From Pseudoalteromonas shioyasakiensis (GTDB taxonomy: Bacteria; Pseudomonadota; Gammaproteobacteria; Enterobacterales; Alteromonadaceae), in the NCBI RefSeq assembly GCF_001550135.1, contig NZ_LRUE01000014.1, positions 310,001 through 374,000 on the forward strand: DNA of 64,000 nucleotides. The letters run 5' to 3'. How positions within the stretch are numbered: position 1 is the first letter of the stretch; every line of letters starts with the position of its first letter. This document shows, in pieces, positions 34,879 to 43,580 of the stretch. A model generated the notes under the pieces. The model saw only the letters and a list, made by a program, of their open reading frames with translations, had not been told where the DNA came from and did not search any database. The position numbers and the translations under genes were made by a program.

Positions 34879-36252
34879 ATGCAAGTTGCATTAGTAGGGT
34901 TAGGCGTTATGGGTAAAAATCTTGCCCTCAACCTGATTGAAAAAGGGCTGACATTAGTAGCTTATGATAAAAACCCAGATGCGGGTGCCGAGTTACTAAG
35001 CTGTGCGAAAGCACTAGGTTTGGCAGACCGTTTACATATTGTGTCTGATTTAAATGATATGGTTAGACGCTTAGAGCCGCCTCGTTCGATTCTTCTTTTA
35101 GTTCCTGCTGGTGAATTGGTTGATAAAGTATGTACAGAGCTTGCAGAAGCAGGTGTTGACTGTGATGACATTATCGTAGATTGCGGCAACAGTAACTACA
35201 AAGATGGCATTAGCCGTAAACTTAAATATCAAAACAAATTTGAATTTGCCACTATGGGTATTTCTGGCGGTGCAGAAGGCGCACGTCACGGTCCTGCAAT
35301 GATGGCAAGTGGTTCAGAAGGCGGCTGGGAGCGTGTTGAGCCGTGGTTTGAAAAAGTAGCGGCAAGCTACAAAGGTGAGTCGTGTTTTGCACGTGTAGGC
35401 CAATCTGCAAGTGGTCACTTTGTGAAAATGGTGCATAACGGTATCGAATATGCGTTAATGCAATTAATTGCAGAAATGTATCAACTATTACGTTTAGGTA
35501 CTAATCGTTCACCAAAAGAAGTGGCTGACATTTTCAATGAATGGTCTGAAGGCACTTTAAATAGCTACTTATTGTCAATTTCAAGCCATATCTTAAGCCT
35601 TGAAACGACAGAAGGTGAGCCGCTAGTTGATTTAATCGACAATAAAGTTGGCGCGAAAGGTACAGGTTTATGGACTGCACAAAATGCCTTAGAGCTTGGT
35701 ATTGCAGTGCCATCACTAGTTGCAGCTGTTCAAGCACGTCACTTAACAAATACTTGTGATACGCATGCTGCTAAAGAAATGACTTACGCTGCTAAAGCAA
35801 CTGATACCGTTGATTTAGACTTAGCAGAGCTAAAAGATGCATTCACATTGGCAAGTTTACTTGCTTACCGTCAAGGTTTAGCGCTTATCAAAGGTGCGTC
35901 TCGTGCTCATCAGTGGAAAGTAGATCTTTCTAAAACGCTACAAACGTGGCGCGCAGGTTGTATCATCCGTGCTGATTACTTAGACAATGTAGCTGAAGGT
36001 GTAGAATTTATTGATTCTATGCAGAGTGAATCAGCAGCATTACGTAAGGTAACGGGTGCAGCAGTTGCATCTGGTCTTGCATTCCCAGTGTTAACTGCAA
36101 CGCAAACTTACATTGCGACGTTAACAACACCAAGTAATGGTCACCTTGTTCAAGCACAACGTGACTACTTCGGTGAGCATGGTATTAAAACTCATAGTGG
36201 TGAGATTTGCCATTTAACAGACTTAGTTGAGATTGACGAAAAAGTTCGTTAA
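34879..36252 (+). CDS. gnd: 6-phosphogluconate dehydrogenase, decarboxylating
   Basis: The 457-residue enzyme oxidises 6-phosphogluconate to ribulose 5-phosphate with NADP in the pentose phosphate pathway. It has the Rossmann motif GLGVMGKNLALNL, GISGGAEGARHGPAMM, the catalytic GHFVKMVHNGIEY (Lys and Asn), KGTGLWTAQNA and the substrate loop WRAGCIIRA. The C-terminus LVQAQRDYFGEHGIKTHSG fits the family but lacks the usual aromatic end. It has its own promoter and ends at a strong bidirectional terminator. No zwf or pgl gene is adjacent. Confidence 0.93.
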   Translation: MQVALVGLGVMGKNLALNLIEKGLTLVAYDKNPDAGAELLSCAKALGLADRLHIVSDLNDMVRRLEPPRSILLLVPAGELVDKVCTELAEAGVDCDDIIVDCGNSNYKDGISRKLKYQNKFEFATMGISGGAEGARHGPAMMASGSEGGWERVEPWFEKVAASYKGESCFARVGQSASGHFVKMVHNGIEYALMQLIAEMYQLLRLGTNRSPKEVADIFNEWSEGTLNSYLLSISSHILSLETTEGEPLVDLIDNKVGAKGTGLWTAQNALELGIAVPSLVAAVQARHLTNTCDTHAAKEMTYAAKATDTVDLDLAELKDAFTLASLLAYRQGLALIKGASRAHQWKVDLSKTLQTWRAGCIIRADYLDNVAEGVEFIDSMQSESAALRKVTGAAVASGLAFPVLTATQTYIATLTTPSNGHLVQAQRDYFGEHGIKTHSGEICHLTDLVEIDEKVR

Positions 36253-36266
36253 TTATCAAAAAGCAT

Positions 36267-36295
36267 AAAAAAGGCACCAATTGGTGCCTTTTTTG
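36267..36295. terminator. Bidirectional terminator between gnd and ansA
   Basis: AAGGCACCAATTGGTGCCTT (36271-36290) is a perfect palindrome extended by A- and T-runs, so it can end transcripts of both convergent genes. Confidence 0.92.
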
Positions 36296-36306
36296 TATTT
36301 GCTGTA

Positions 36307-37317
36307 TTAACGACTTAGCTCACCGCGCAGGTTGTCTTGCATCAAGTGACGAATTGTTTCTACTTCAAGCTTTTGACTAAATAAGTAGTGTAACTTGGTC
36401 AAACAGGCTTCTAATGTCATATCGTAGCCACTGATCACACCACAATTTAATAAGGCATTACCGGTTGCATAACCGCCCATATTAACTTGGCCTTTTAAGC
36501 ACTGCGTTAGATTAACAATTACCATACCGCGTTTACTTGCATCATTAAGAATATCTAAGAACGCCGGATCTTGCGGGGCATTACCTACGCCAAAACTTAA
36601 TAAAACTAGTGCTTTGATGTCGTCATTAACTAAACTTTTAACCACTTTTGGGCTGATCCCAGGATAGAGATAAAGCACACCTATTGGCTGTGGCGTGATA
36701 TTTGACACCTGTAGTTCGTTATCAACGTAAGGGCTTAATTGCCCTTTGATCAGTTGAATATTAATTCCAGACAGTGCTAATGGTTCAAGGTTCGGTGATG
36801 CAAAGGCATCAAAGCCATCAGCATGGGCTTTTGTTGCACGGTTACCGCGGAATAATTGGTTATTAAAAAACAGGCTTACTTCAGCAATTGGGTAATTGGC
36901 GGCTAAATACATGGCATTAAGTAAGTTTACTTGGCCATCAGAACGAAGTTGCGACAATGGAATTTGTGAGCCTGTCACAATCACAGGTTTTGTTAGGTTT
37001 TCGAACATGAAAGACAAAGCAGAAGCTGTGTAGGCCATGGTATCGGTACCATGCAAAACCACAAAGCCATCATAGTCTTGGTATTTACTCTTAATATCGT
37101 CAGCAATTAATTGCCAGTGGGCAGGGGACATATCTGAAGAATCAATGAGCGGGCAATATTCGTGAATATCAAACAAAGGCATTTCATCACGATTAAACTC
37201 TGCATTATTGACCACTGTTTCGGTTAAAAAACCTTCTGCCGGAACATAGCCACGGCTCGATTTTTTCATACCGATAGTACCACCCGTATAGGCGATATAT
37301 ATACGTTTACGTTTCAT
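36307..37317 (-). CDS. ansA: L-asparaginase I, cytoplasmic
   Basis: A 336-residue enzyme that hydrolyses asparagine to aspartate and ammonia. It aligns end to end with E. coli AnsA: IYIAYTGGTIGM with the first catalytic Thr, DGFVVLHGTDTMAYTASALSF with the second Thr-Asp pair, KAHADGFDAFASPNL and NLTQCLKGQVNMGGYATG. No signal peptide is present. As in E. coli, it lies downstream of sppA. The ATG directly follows the T-run of a terminator-like hairpin, and no Shine-Dalgarno sequence can be seen. Confidence 0.94.
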   Translation of the reverse strand: MKRKRIYIAYTGGTIGMKKSSRGYVPAEGFLTETVVNNAEFNRDEMPLFDIHEYCPLIDSSDMSPAHWQLIADDIKSKYQDYDGFVVLHGTDTMAYTASALSFMFENLTKPVIVTGSQIPLSQLRSDGQVNLLNAMYLAANYPIAEVSLFFNNQLFRGNRATKAHADGFDAFASPNLEPLALSGINIQLIKGQLSPYVDNELQVSNITPQPIGVLYLYPGISPKVVKSLVNDDIKALVLLSFGVGNAPQDPAFLDILNDASKRGMVIVNLTQCLKGQVNMGGYATGNALLNCGVISGYDMTLEACLTKLHYLFSQKLEVETIRHLMQDNLRGELSR

Positions 37318-37346
37318 AAAAAAAGCCCAGTTAAATAACTGGGCTT
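37318..37346 (-). terminator. Terminator-like hairpin between sppA and ansA
   Basis: On the minus strand AAGCCCAGTTA and TAACTGGGCTT (11 pairs, 2-base loop) are followed by seven T, and the next three bases are the ansA ATG. It looks like a complete rho-independent terminator for sppA, lodged where the ansA ribosome-binding site should be. Confidence 0.8.
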
Positions 37347-37376
37347 AGTATACCTAAAATCGCTTAGCTAAGTAAC

Positions 37377-39242
37377 TTATTGAACTACATTACACACTAA
37401 ACAACGAGCGTAAACGCCTTGTGGATCGTTGTAATCTTTTAGGTTATCAATTTCACTACTTAACTGATTAATAAGGCTTTGTAAGTTGGCTTGTGTTGCT
37501 AGTACTGATTGTGATGAATCAGACTTAGCAAAGAAGCTCTTAACAGCCGCGGTGCCAAAGATATCTTGCAGCATTTGCTCCTGTGGTGTTAATGACTGTT
37601 TGATGGTCTTAACATCATAATGATTAAGCTTAGCAAGCTCAGCTGCCGCCTTAATTGCATCTTGCTTATCACCAAGTTTATCAACTAAACCTAGTTCTTT
37701 TGCTTGAGTTGCAATCCATACACGGCCTTGGGCAATTTTATCAACTTGCTCAGGGGTCATGTTACGCGCTTCAGCCACTACATTTAAAAAACGTTTGTAT
37801 GCATTTTCAACGCTCATTTGAATGATATCTGACATCTTCTCATCAAGTGGGCGTGCAATAGAGAAGCCAGCGAGGTCTGTTGTAGCAACGCCATCTGAGT
37901 AAATACCTAATTCAGCCATTGTGTTTTCAAATGTCATGAAAGTACCGAATACACCGATTGAACCTGTAATTGTGCTAGGGGCTGCCCAAATTTCATTGGC
38001 TGCAGATGCAATCCAGTAACCACCTGATGCTGCCACTGAGCTCATTGAAGCGATAACTGGTTTACCCGCTGCCTTAAGAGCTAATACTTCAGCACGGATA
38101 ACTTCAGAAGCAAACATACTACCACCACCTGAATCGATGCGTAGTACTACGGCTTTTACTTTGTCGTCAAGACGCGCTTTGCGAAGTAGGGCTGCTGTAG
38201 AGTCACCACCAATTTCACCTGCTTTACGCTCGCCATCAACAATGGTGCCTTTCGCAACAACCACAGCTACTTTTTCAGTGATTGGGTTATCGAACTCAAC
38301 AGGCGGTTTTACCAGCGATAAATACTCACGGAAGCTTACTTGCTTAAAGGTTTTGCCTGTTTCTTCTGCACCAACTAACTCAATAAGCTGTTGGCGAATT
38401 TGTTGTGAGGTTTTTAAAGAATCAACCCACTGATTATTTAACGCGTACTGACCCGAGTTACCGTCAACTGCTTGCATTTTTGCAAGGTAAACATCCATAT
38501 CTTCATCGAAATTACTTTCATCGAATGGACGGCTTGCAGCAACGTCAGTTTTATACTCGTTCCAAAGTGCAGTTAACCAAACGCTATTCGCTTCTTTTGC
38601 CGCATCTGACATGTCATTTCGAATAAATGGCTCAACCGCTGACTTGTAAGTACCCACACGGAAAATATGTTGAGTTACTTTTAATTTTTCAAGCGCATCT
38701 TTGAAGTAAAGCGGGAACATACCGTAGCCTTCAATGCTCACACCACCATAAGGGTGCATAGACACTTCATTAGCGTGGGCTGCAATATAGTATTGAGCTT
38801 GTGTATAGTAATAGCCCGTTGCAATAACTTGCTTGCCTGCATCTTTAAAGGCATCAATTGCTTTAGTTATTTGTTTTAGCTTATTGATGTGTGCACTTGG
38901 CATTTTTTGTAGGTCAAGAAGCATCACACTGATGCGATCATCCTTAGTTGCTTGGTTGATCACTTCAACAACATCATCAAGAAGAATTTCTGATGGTGCT
39001 TCTTTACCCATAGTTGCATCATTGATTGCTGCTTCTACAGGATCAACATACGTTTTTTCTTCAACAATAGGGCCATTTAAGTTTAGGCGTAGCACGGTTC
39101 CGTCTGCTACTTTTACTTGGTCTTCTTCACCTGTGATGGCAACAAAGAAGAGTATTACTAGTAATAGAAATAATATGTTTAGGACCAAACGGCGGGAGAA
39201 ATTAATCCCGGTCCAAATGCCTTTAAATATCTTTGCTAGCAA
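37377..39242 (-). CDS. sppA: Signal peptide peptidase SppA, long type (TTG start)
   Basis: This 621-residue inner-membrane serine protease degrades signal peptides after their removal. It has one N-terminal membrane segment (about 19-39) and two S49 domains. The catalytic Lys is expected in the first domain (VGTYKSAVEPFIR) and the nucleophile Ser in the second (SMSSVAASGGYWIA). Length agrees with E. coli SppA (618), a tetramer. It starts with TTG, 7 bases after AAGGA; no in-frame ATG lies before the membrane segment. Confidence 0.93.
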   Translation of the reverse strand: MLAKIFKGIWTGINFSRRLVLNILFLLLVILFFVAITGEEDQVKVADGTVLRLNLNGPIVEEKTYVDPVEAAINDATMGKEAPSEILLDDVVEVINQATKDDRISVMLLDLQKMPSAHINKLKQITKAIDAFKDAGKQVIATGYYYTQAQYYIAAHANEVSMHPYGGVSIEGYGMFPLYFKDALEKLKVTQHIFRVGTYKSAVEPFIRNDMSDAAKEANSVWLTALWNEYKTDVAASRPFDESNFDEDMDVYLAKMQAVDGNSGQYALNNQWVDSLKTSQQIRQQLIELVGAEETGKTFKQVSFREYLSLVKPPVEFDNPITEKVAVVVAKGTIVDGERKAGEIGGDSTAALLRKARLDDKVKAVVLRIDSGGGSMFASEVIRAEVLALKAAGKPVIASMSSVAASGGYWIASAANEIWAAPSTITGSIGVFGTFMTFENTMAELGIYSDGVATTDLAGFSIARPLDEKMSDIIQMSVENAYKRFLNVVAEARNMTPEQVDKIAQGRVWIATQAKELGLVDKLGDKQDAIKAAAELAKLNHYDVKTIKQSLTPQEQMLQDIFGTAAVKSFFAKSDSSQSVLATQANLQSLINQLSSEIDNLKDYNDPQGVYARCLVCNVVQ

Positions 39243-39413
39243 AATAAATCCTTAATTCAGTACAGCTTAGTAGTGATCTCATCTTAGCTTAGAATAACTT
39301 TAAAATTAACTGTTAAATAGTAACAGAGTGTTTAAAACGACAATTTGCTACAGAATAATTACCGGTGAAAAGTTGATTATTCTAAGTTATTGCCGCAGAA
39401 TCTATTTCAAATA

Positions 39414-39430
39414 GAGGTTCGACCAGTTAA
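39414..39430. promoter_or_regulatory. FadR-like operator before fadH
   Basis: Read on the minus strand, TAACTGGTCGAACCTCT resembles the FadR consensus AnCTGGTCnGACCnGTT; the core TGGTC-GAACC differs at one base from TGGTCnGACC. It ends 12 bases before the fadH start. FadR is known to repress fad genes in gammaproteobacteria and is released by acyl-CoA. Confidence 0.4.
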
Positions 39431-39441
39431 CGGGGCACACA

Positions 39442-41403
39442 ATGTTAGAACAAAAATTACAATTACCGCATACCGAACTTCGTAATCGTTTGGTTATGGG
39501 CTCAATGCATACCGGCTTAGAAGAAGGCTGGCATAACCGTAAACGCTTACGTGCATTCTACGAAGCACGTGCCAAAGGCGGCACGGGTTTAATCATTACA
39601 GGTGGTTATAGCCCAAATATTCGTGGCAAGCTATCTCCGTTCGCATCAACATTTAACTCATTTTATGATGTGATCAAACACAAAGCATATACTGATGCAG
39701 TGCATCAGCATGGCGGAAAAATTTGCTTACAATTATTGCATGCAGGGCGCTATGCTTATCATCCATTCAATCAAGCGCCAAGCTCAATTCAGGCACCTAT
39801 TAATCCGTATAAACCTAAAGAAATGTCGTTAGGTTCAATCAAAAAAACCATCAAAGACTTTGCTAACTCAGCAAAAATGGCTGAAAAAGCAGGTTATGAT
39901 GGTGTTGAAATCATGGGTTCTGAAGGTTATTTGATTAATGAATTCATGGCTAACCACACTAATAAAAGAACAGACCACTATGGCGGTAGTTTAGAAAACC
40001 GCATGCGCTTGGCTGTTGATATTGTTAAAGCTGTACGCGCTAAAGTAAGTCAAAAGTTTATTATTGTATTTCGTTTGTCTGTGATGGATTTAATTCCTAA
40101 TGGATCAACACCTGATGAAGTAAAACAACAAGCCCTAGCACTTGAACAAGCTGGCGTTGATATCTTTAACACCGGTATTGGTTGGCACGAAGCTCGTGTA
40201 CCAACCATTGCCAGTATGGTACCACCAGGTGCATTTAAAGAAGCATCAAAACGCTTGAAAGAAACGGTATCAGTGCCAGTTATCGCGGTTAACCGTATTA
40301 ATACTCCAGAAATTGCCAATGGAATTTTAGAAGCAGGCGAGTCTGATTTAATTTCGATGGCACGTCCTTTATTAGCAGACCCTGAGTTTTTCAATAAATA
40401 CGTTAATAATAAGTCTGAACAAATCAATATTTGTATTGGTTGTAATCAGGGCTGTTTAGACCATGTGTTTAAAAATAAACGTGCCACCTGTTTGGTTAAC
40501 CCACAAGCGGCTTTTGAGTTAGATTACAGCCTTGAAAAAGCACCATCTTCTCGATTAGTACTGGTTGTAGGGGCAGGCCCTGCTGGCCTTGCTGCAAGTT
40601 GTTACTTAGCAGAGAAAGGTCATAAAGTGACTTTAATTGAACGTAAAGAACAAATGGGTGGCCAATTTAATTTAGCCATGCAAGTGCCGGGTAAAGAAGA
40701 CTTTAACCATACCCTTAACTACTTTACTAATGAATTAAAGCGTTTAAATGTCGATTTACAGCTCGGTACTGAATTTACTGACAATATGCTCAATCAATAC
40801 GATGATGTGGTTTTTGCAACAGGCGTACGTCCGCGTGAAGCCAAAATAGAATGCAGTGATGGCAAACGTGTATTCGCTTATGATGAAGTAATTCGTGGTG
40901 AAGTAGAACTAGGCGAGAAAATTGCGATTCTAGGTGCCGGTGGTATCGGTTTTGATATGGTTGCCTTTTTAAGTGAACACAAAGGCCAAACAATTGAGCA
41001 ATTCAAAACTCAATGGGGTATTGAATGCGAAGCTGCGCCTGAAAAAGACAATCGCCAAATTTACATGCTTAAGCGAAGTGCAGGGCGCTTTGGTAGTGAA
41101 CTGGGTAAAACAACGGGGTGGATCCATCGTCAAGTTGCTAAACAACACGGTGTTAAACAAATCGCTGAGTGTCAGTATCTAAGCTTTGATAAGCAAGGTT
41201 TGAAAATTACTGTAAAAGGTGAAGAGCAAATCCTCGATGTTGATACTGTGATTGCCTGTATTGGTCAGGTGTCAAATACTGAAACGTTCGATAATCAAAC
41301 CGAAAACGCTAAAGTACACGTTATTGGTGGCGCAAAACTAGCTGCTGCTATTGATGCTAAACGTGCGATTTTTGAAGCGCTACAAGTTGCTCGTAAAATT
41401 TAA
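39442..41403 (+). CDS. fadH: 2,4-dienoyl-CoA reductase (NADPH)
   Basis: The 653-residue flavo-iron-sulfur enzyme reduces 2,4-dienoyl-CoA during breakdown of unsaturated fatty acids. It has an old-yellow-enzyme barrel (about 1-330, with FKQVN-like HAGRYAYHP), the 4Fe-4S motif CIGCNQGCLDHVFKNKRATC, and a pyridine-nucleotide reductase part with LVVGAGPAGLAASCYLAEKG (FAD) and IAILGAGGIGFDMVAFL (NADPH). Length is near that of E. coli FadH (672). It has its own promoter and stands apart from other fad genes. A FadR-like site sits just upstream. Confidence 0.93.
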   Translation: MLEQKLQLPHTELRNRLVMGSMHTGLEEGWHNRKRLRAFYEARAKGGTGLIITGGYSPNIRGKLSPFASTFNSFYDVIKHKAYTDAVHQHGGKICLQLLHAGRYAYHPFNQAPSSIQAPINPYKPKEMSLGSIKKTIKDFANSAKMAEKAGYDGVEIMGSEGYLINEFMANHTNKRTDHYGGSLENRMRLAVDIVKAVRAKVSQKFIIVFRLSVMDLIPNGSTPDEVKQQALALEQAGVDIFNTGIGWHEARVPTIASMVPPGAFKEASKRLKETVSVPVIAVNRINTPEIANGILEAGESDLISMARPLLADPEFFNKYVNNKSEQINICIGCNQGCLDHVFKNKRATCLVNPQAAFELDYSLEKAPSSRLVLVVGAGPAGLAASCYLAEKGHKVTLIERKEQMGGQFNLAMQVPGKEDFNHTLNYFTNELKRLNVDLQLGTEFTDNMLNQYDDVVFATGVRPREAKIECSDGKRVFAYDEVIRGEVELGEKIAILGAGGIGFDMVAFLSEHKGQTIEQFKTQWGIECEAAPEKDNRQIYMLKRSAGRFGSELGKTTGWIHRQVAKQHGVKQIAECQYLSFDKQGLKITVKGEEQILDVDTVIACIGQVSNTETFDNQTENAKVHVIGGAKLAAAIDAKRAIFEALQVARKI

Positions 41404-41464
41404 TTGAAAGTAAACTAGAAAACGTGCGGTCTGTGTGATTAATCTATTTAGTCACGAGACCGCT

Positions 41465-42175
41465 ATGTTGAACACACACCTAATACCCCTTTACCATCGC
41501 ATTTTAAATAAACTGCAATTTTTAGATGGGCTCCCGAGTCTATTAATTCGCTTAATTTTAGCACCAGTGATGATCATTGCCGGCTTCAATAAACTAGCTT
41601 TAAGCGGTGATGTAACTCATTTTTATCAGTACTTTTTAGCATCAGACGATATTGTTGCTTGGTTTGGAAATAGTGACTGGGGTTTAGGTCTACCCATGCC
41701 CTCTGTATTAGCCTTTTTAGCTGCATGGACTGAGTTTTTAGGGGGGATCTTTATATTATTGGGTTTATTTACTCGTTTAACAGCAATCCCTTTAATGATC
41801 ACCATGCTGGTCGCAGCGACAACAGTGCATGCCAGTAATGGCTGGTTTGCTGTAACACCTACCGATGCCAGCACCAGCCCTGCAAGAGTGCTGAATTGGC
41901 TTGCAATACCAGGAAGTGAAGCCAGTTTAGTTAATTCCAATGAAGCCAGTGAGCGATTAACGAAAATGCGCGAGTTGCTAGAAACGCATGGTTATACAGA
42001 GTACCTCTATGCGAAAGGAAAACCTGTGATTTTAAATAATGGTATTGAGTTTTCCGCAATATACTTTGTTATGCTCTTAAGTTTATTTTTTGTAGGGGGC
42101 GGTCGTTACGTTAGTTTAGATTATTGGTTAACTAGAAAAGCATCGAATAGCTTTATTGCTCATAAAGATAAATGA
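41465..42175 (+). CDS. DoxX-family membrane protein
   Basis: A 236-residue protein with about four membrane segments. The region LPSLLIRLILAPVMIIAGFNKL and the later FLAAWTEFLGGIFILLGLFTRLTAIPLMI are the DoxX pattern. An unusual hydrophilic insert of about 60 residues lies between segments 3 and 4 (about 125-190, STSPARVLNWLAI...KGKPVILNNGIE). DoxX-like proteins are linked to quinone and thiosulfate metabolism, but the role is not assigned here. The ATG at 41465 was chosen; a GTG at 41435 would add ten residues without a better ribosome-binding site. Confidence 0.75.
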   Translation: MLNTHLIPLYHRILNKLQFLDGLPSLLIRLILAPVMIIAGFNKLALSGDVTHFYQYFLASDDIVAWFGNSDWGLGLPMPSVLAFLAAWTEFLGGIFILLGLFTRLTAIPLMITMLVAATTVHASNGWFAVTPTDASTSPARVLNWLAIPGSEASLVNSNEASERLTKMRELLETHGYTEYLYAKGKPVILNNGIEFSAIYFVMLLSLFFVGGGRYVSLDYWLTRKASNSFIAHKDK

Positions 42176-42238
42176 TAAGCTTGGGTTTTCTGCCCCGATT
42201 AATAAGGGGCGTCGTACTTAAGCATTTACGGAATATTC

Positions 42239-42787
42239 ATGGACGCTTTAACGCTATTACAAACTCGACAATCAGATCCTCGTCTTATCTCACCTGGACC
42301 TACTGCAGAACAACTTGAAATTATTAAGCGAGCGGCCATAAAAGTGCCTGATCATGGCTGTATTGCGCCTTGGCGGTTTATTGTGGTTGAAGGCGACGCA
42401 CGTAATAAATTAGGAGATATCTACCATCAAGCTGCTGTTGCTGAAAACCAAGATGATAGAACCATTGAGCGCGCTAAAGAGCTACCTCTGCGTTCGCCTA
42501 TGATGATCATTGCCATTGCTGATGTAACTGAAAACCCAAAAGTGCCACGTATTGAACAAGTACAAAGTGCAGGCTGCGCTGTACTTGCAATGCAACAAGC
42601 GGCCTTTGCTCAAGGTTTAGGGGGCATTTGGCGTACAGGTTATTTTGCACAGAGCCCAGCTGTTAAAGCGGCACTTGGTTGTAAAGAAGATGATGAGATT
42701 GTTGGCTACTTATATTTAGGTACGCCAGAAGTAGACATTAAAAAACCAATCAGACACAAGCCAGAGACATTTTTTGAGAATTTATAA
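42239..42787 (+). CDS. Nitroreductase-family flavoprotein, YdjA-like
   Basis: A 182-residue FMN-binding nitroreductase of the short YdjA type: TLLQTRQSDPRLISPGPTAEQLE, KVPDHGCIAPWRFIVVEG (with the Arg/His FMN pocket) and AQGLGGIWRTGYFAQSPAVKAALG. E. coli YdjA has 183 residues and lies next to sppA, which also occurs a few genes away here. The substrate is not known. It follows the DoxX gene after about 60 bases. Confidence 0.85.
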   Translation: MDALTLLQTRQSDPRLISPGPTAEQLEIIKRAAIKVPDHGCIAPWRFIVVEGDARNKLGDIYHQAAVAENQDDRTIERAKELPLRSPMMIIAIADVTENPKVPRIEQVQSAGCAVLAMQQAAFAQGLGGIWRTGYFAQSPAVKAALGCKEDDEIVGYLYLGTPEVDIKKPIRHKPETFFENL

Positions 42788-42986
42788 ATATTAGGAACTT
42801 TTTTGTAGTTAAGCAGTCAGACACTATTAAGCTTACTTATGTTAGTTTTTTTAGATTTAGCTTAGCTGTAAGAAGCGCACGGATGCAAAAAACGAAATAA
42901 TTCTTCTTCAGTGTGTTTTTTAATCGGTTATTTTTTGTTAACGTATGGATAGTCTTAAAAAAATAACGATAAAGAAGACGAGAACG

Positions 42987-43364
42987 ATGGGAAACTTATT
43001 TTTACGTGAAAAAGAAAATTGGTTCGCTTGGTCAATTTGGGGCTTAGTTGGCGCCGTGGTCACTTTTTTTGTTGCCATGTCTACGAAGCAACCTCATTAC
43101 CTTGGCTTGTCTGCTGTAGTGGTATTACTCCTACTGACTTGGTGGATGCAAAGCACTAAACGTTTCGATTTCGGCCGCGCTTTTAAAATTTGTTGCTACG
43201 TTTTAACGATCACCTGCTTACCAGCCTTTGCATTAGTCATTATACCTAGCTATAACCTCAATAAAATTGACGTAATAGTGCAGGGTTCAGGCTTTGCAAT
43301 TGTTAGTTTAATTGTTTGTTTAGTTTGCTCTTTAATCGCAAAACGCCCTAAGCAGTACTATTAA
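42987..43364 (+). CDS. Small hydrophobic membrane protein, unknown
   Basis: A 125-residue protein with four predicted membrane segments (about 12-32, 36-55, 68-88, 95-120) and a charged start (MGNLFLREKENWFAWSIW). No family was recognised. The ATG at 42987 was preferred because of the nearby AAGAAGACGAG; an ATG at 42945 would add 14 basic residues and has no visible ribosome-binding site. It is upstream of tRNA-Ser. Confidence 0.55.
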   Translation: MGNLFLREKENWFAWSIWGLVGAVVTFFVAMSTKQPHYLGLSAVVVLLLLTWWMQSTKRFDFGRAFKICCYVLTITCLPAFALVIIPSYNLNKIDVIVQGSGFAIVSLIVCLVCSLIAKRPKQYY

Positions 43365-43397
43365 AATTACTTTTTTAAAGTTTTTTACATTAAAGGC

Positions 43398-43433
43398 TTT
43401 ACAACGAACGCAGTAAACACTATTATGCGCGCC
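43398..43433 (+). promoter_or_regulatory. tRNA promoter with GC-rich discriminator
   Basis: TTTACA (43398-43403), a 17-base spacer and TATTAT (43421-43426) are followed by GCGCGCC. A GC-rich discriminator is typical of stable-RNA promoters under stringent control. The tRNA begins at 43438. Confidence 0.8.
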
Positions 43434-43437
43434 GTAC

Positions 43438-43528
43438 GGAGAGATGGCAGAGTGGTCGAATGCACCGGTCTTGAAAACCGGCAGGGGTTTGTAGCCCCTC
43501 TAGGGTTCAAATCCCTATCTCTCCACCA
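43438..43528 (+). tRNA. tRNA-Ser (anticodon UGA)
   Basis: The 91-base gene has acceptor GGAGAGA/TCTCTCC, a D-arm, an anticodon arm CCGGTCTTGAAAACCGG with anticodon TGA, a long variable arm (AGGGGTTTGTAGCCCCT) typical of class II serine tRNAs, a T-arm TAGGGTTCAAATCCCTA and an encoded CCA. The discriminator base appears to be A rather than the G usual in E. coli tRNA-Ser. Confidence 0.95.
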
Positions 43529-43540
43529 TTATTTAGAAAA

Positions 43541-43563
43541 ACCGCCTTCAGGGCGGTTTTTTG
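43541..43563 (+). terminator. Terminator after tRNA-Ser
   Basis: ACCGCC (43541-43546) pairs with GGCGGT (43552-43557) over a short loop, followed by six T. It lies 12 bases after the tRNA. Confidence 0.88.
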
Positions 43564-43580
43564 CTATCTGGAGATAAGTA

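Noticed and set aside
38833..39255. 140-codon open frame antisense to sppA
   Set aside because: It lies wholly over the 5' part of sppA, shows biased composition of a shadow frame, has no ribosome-binding site and no recognisable family.
40050..40427. 125-codon open frame antisense to fadH
   Set aside because: It mirrors codons of the conserved fadH gene and has no features of its own.
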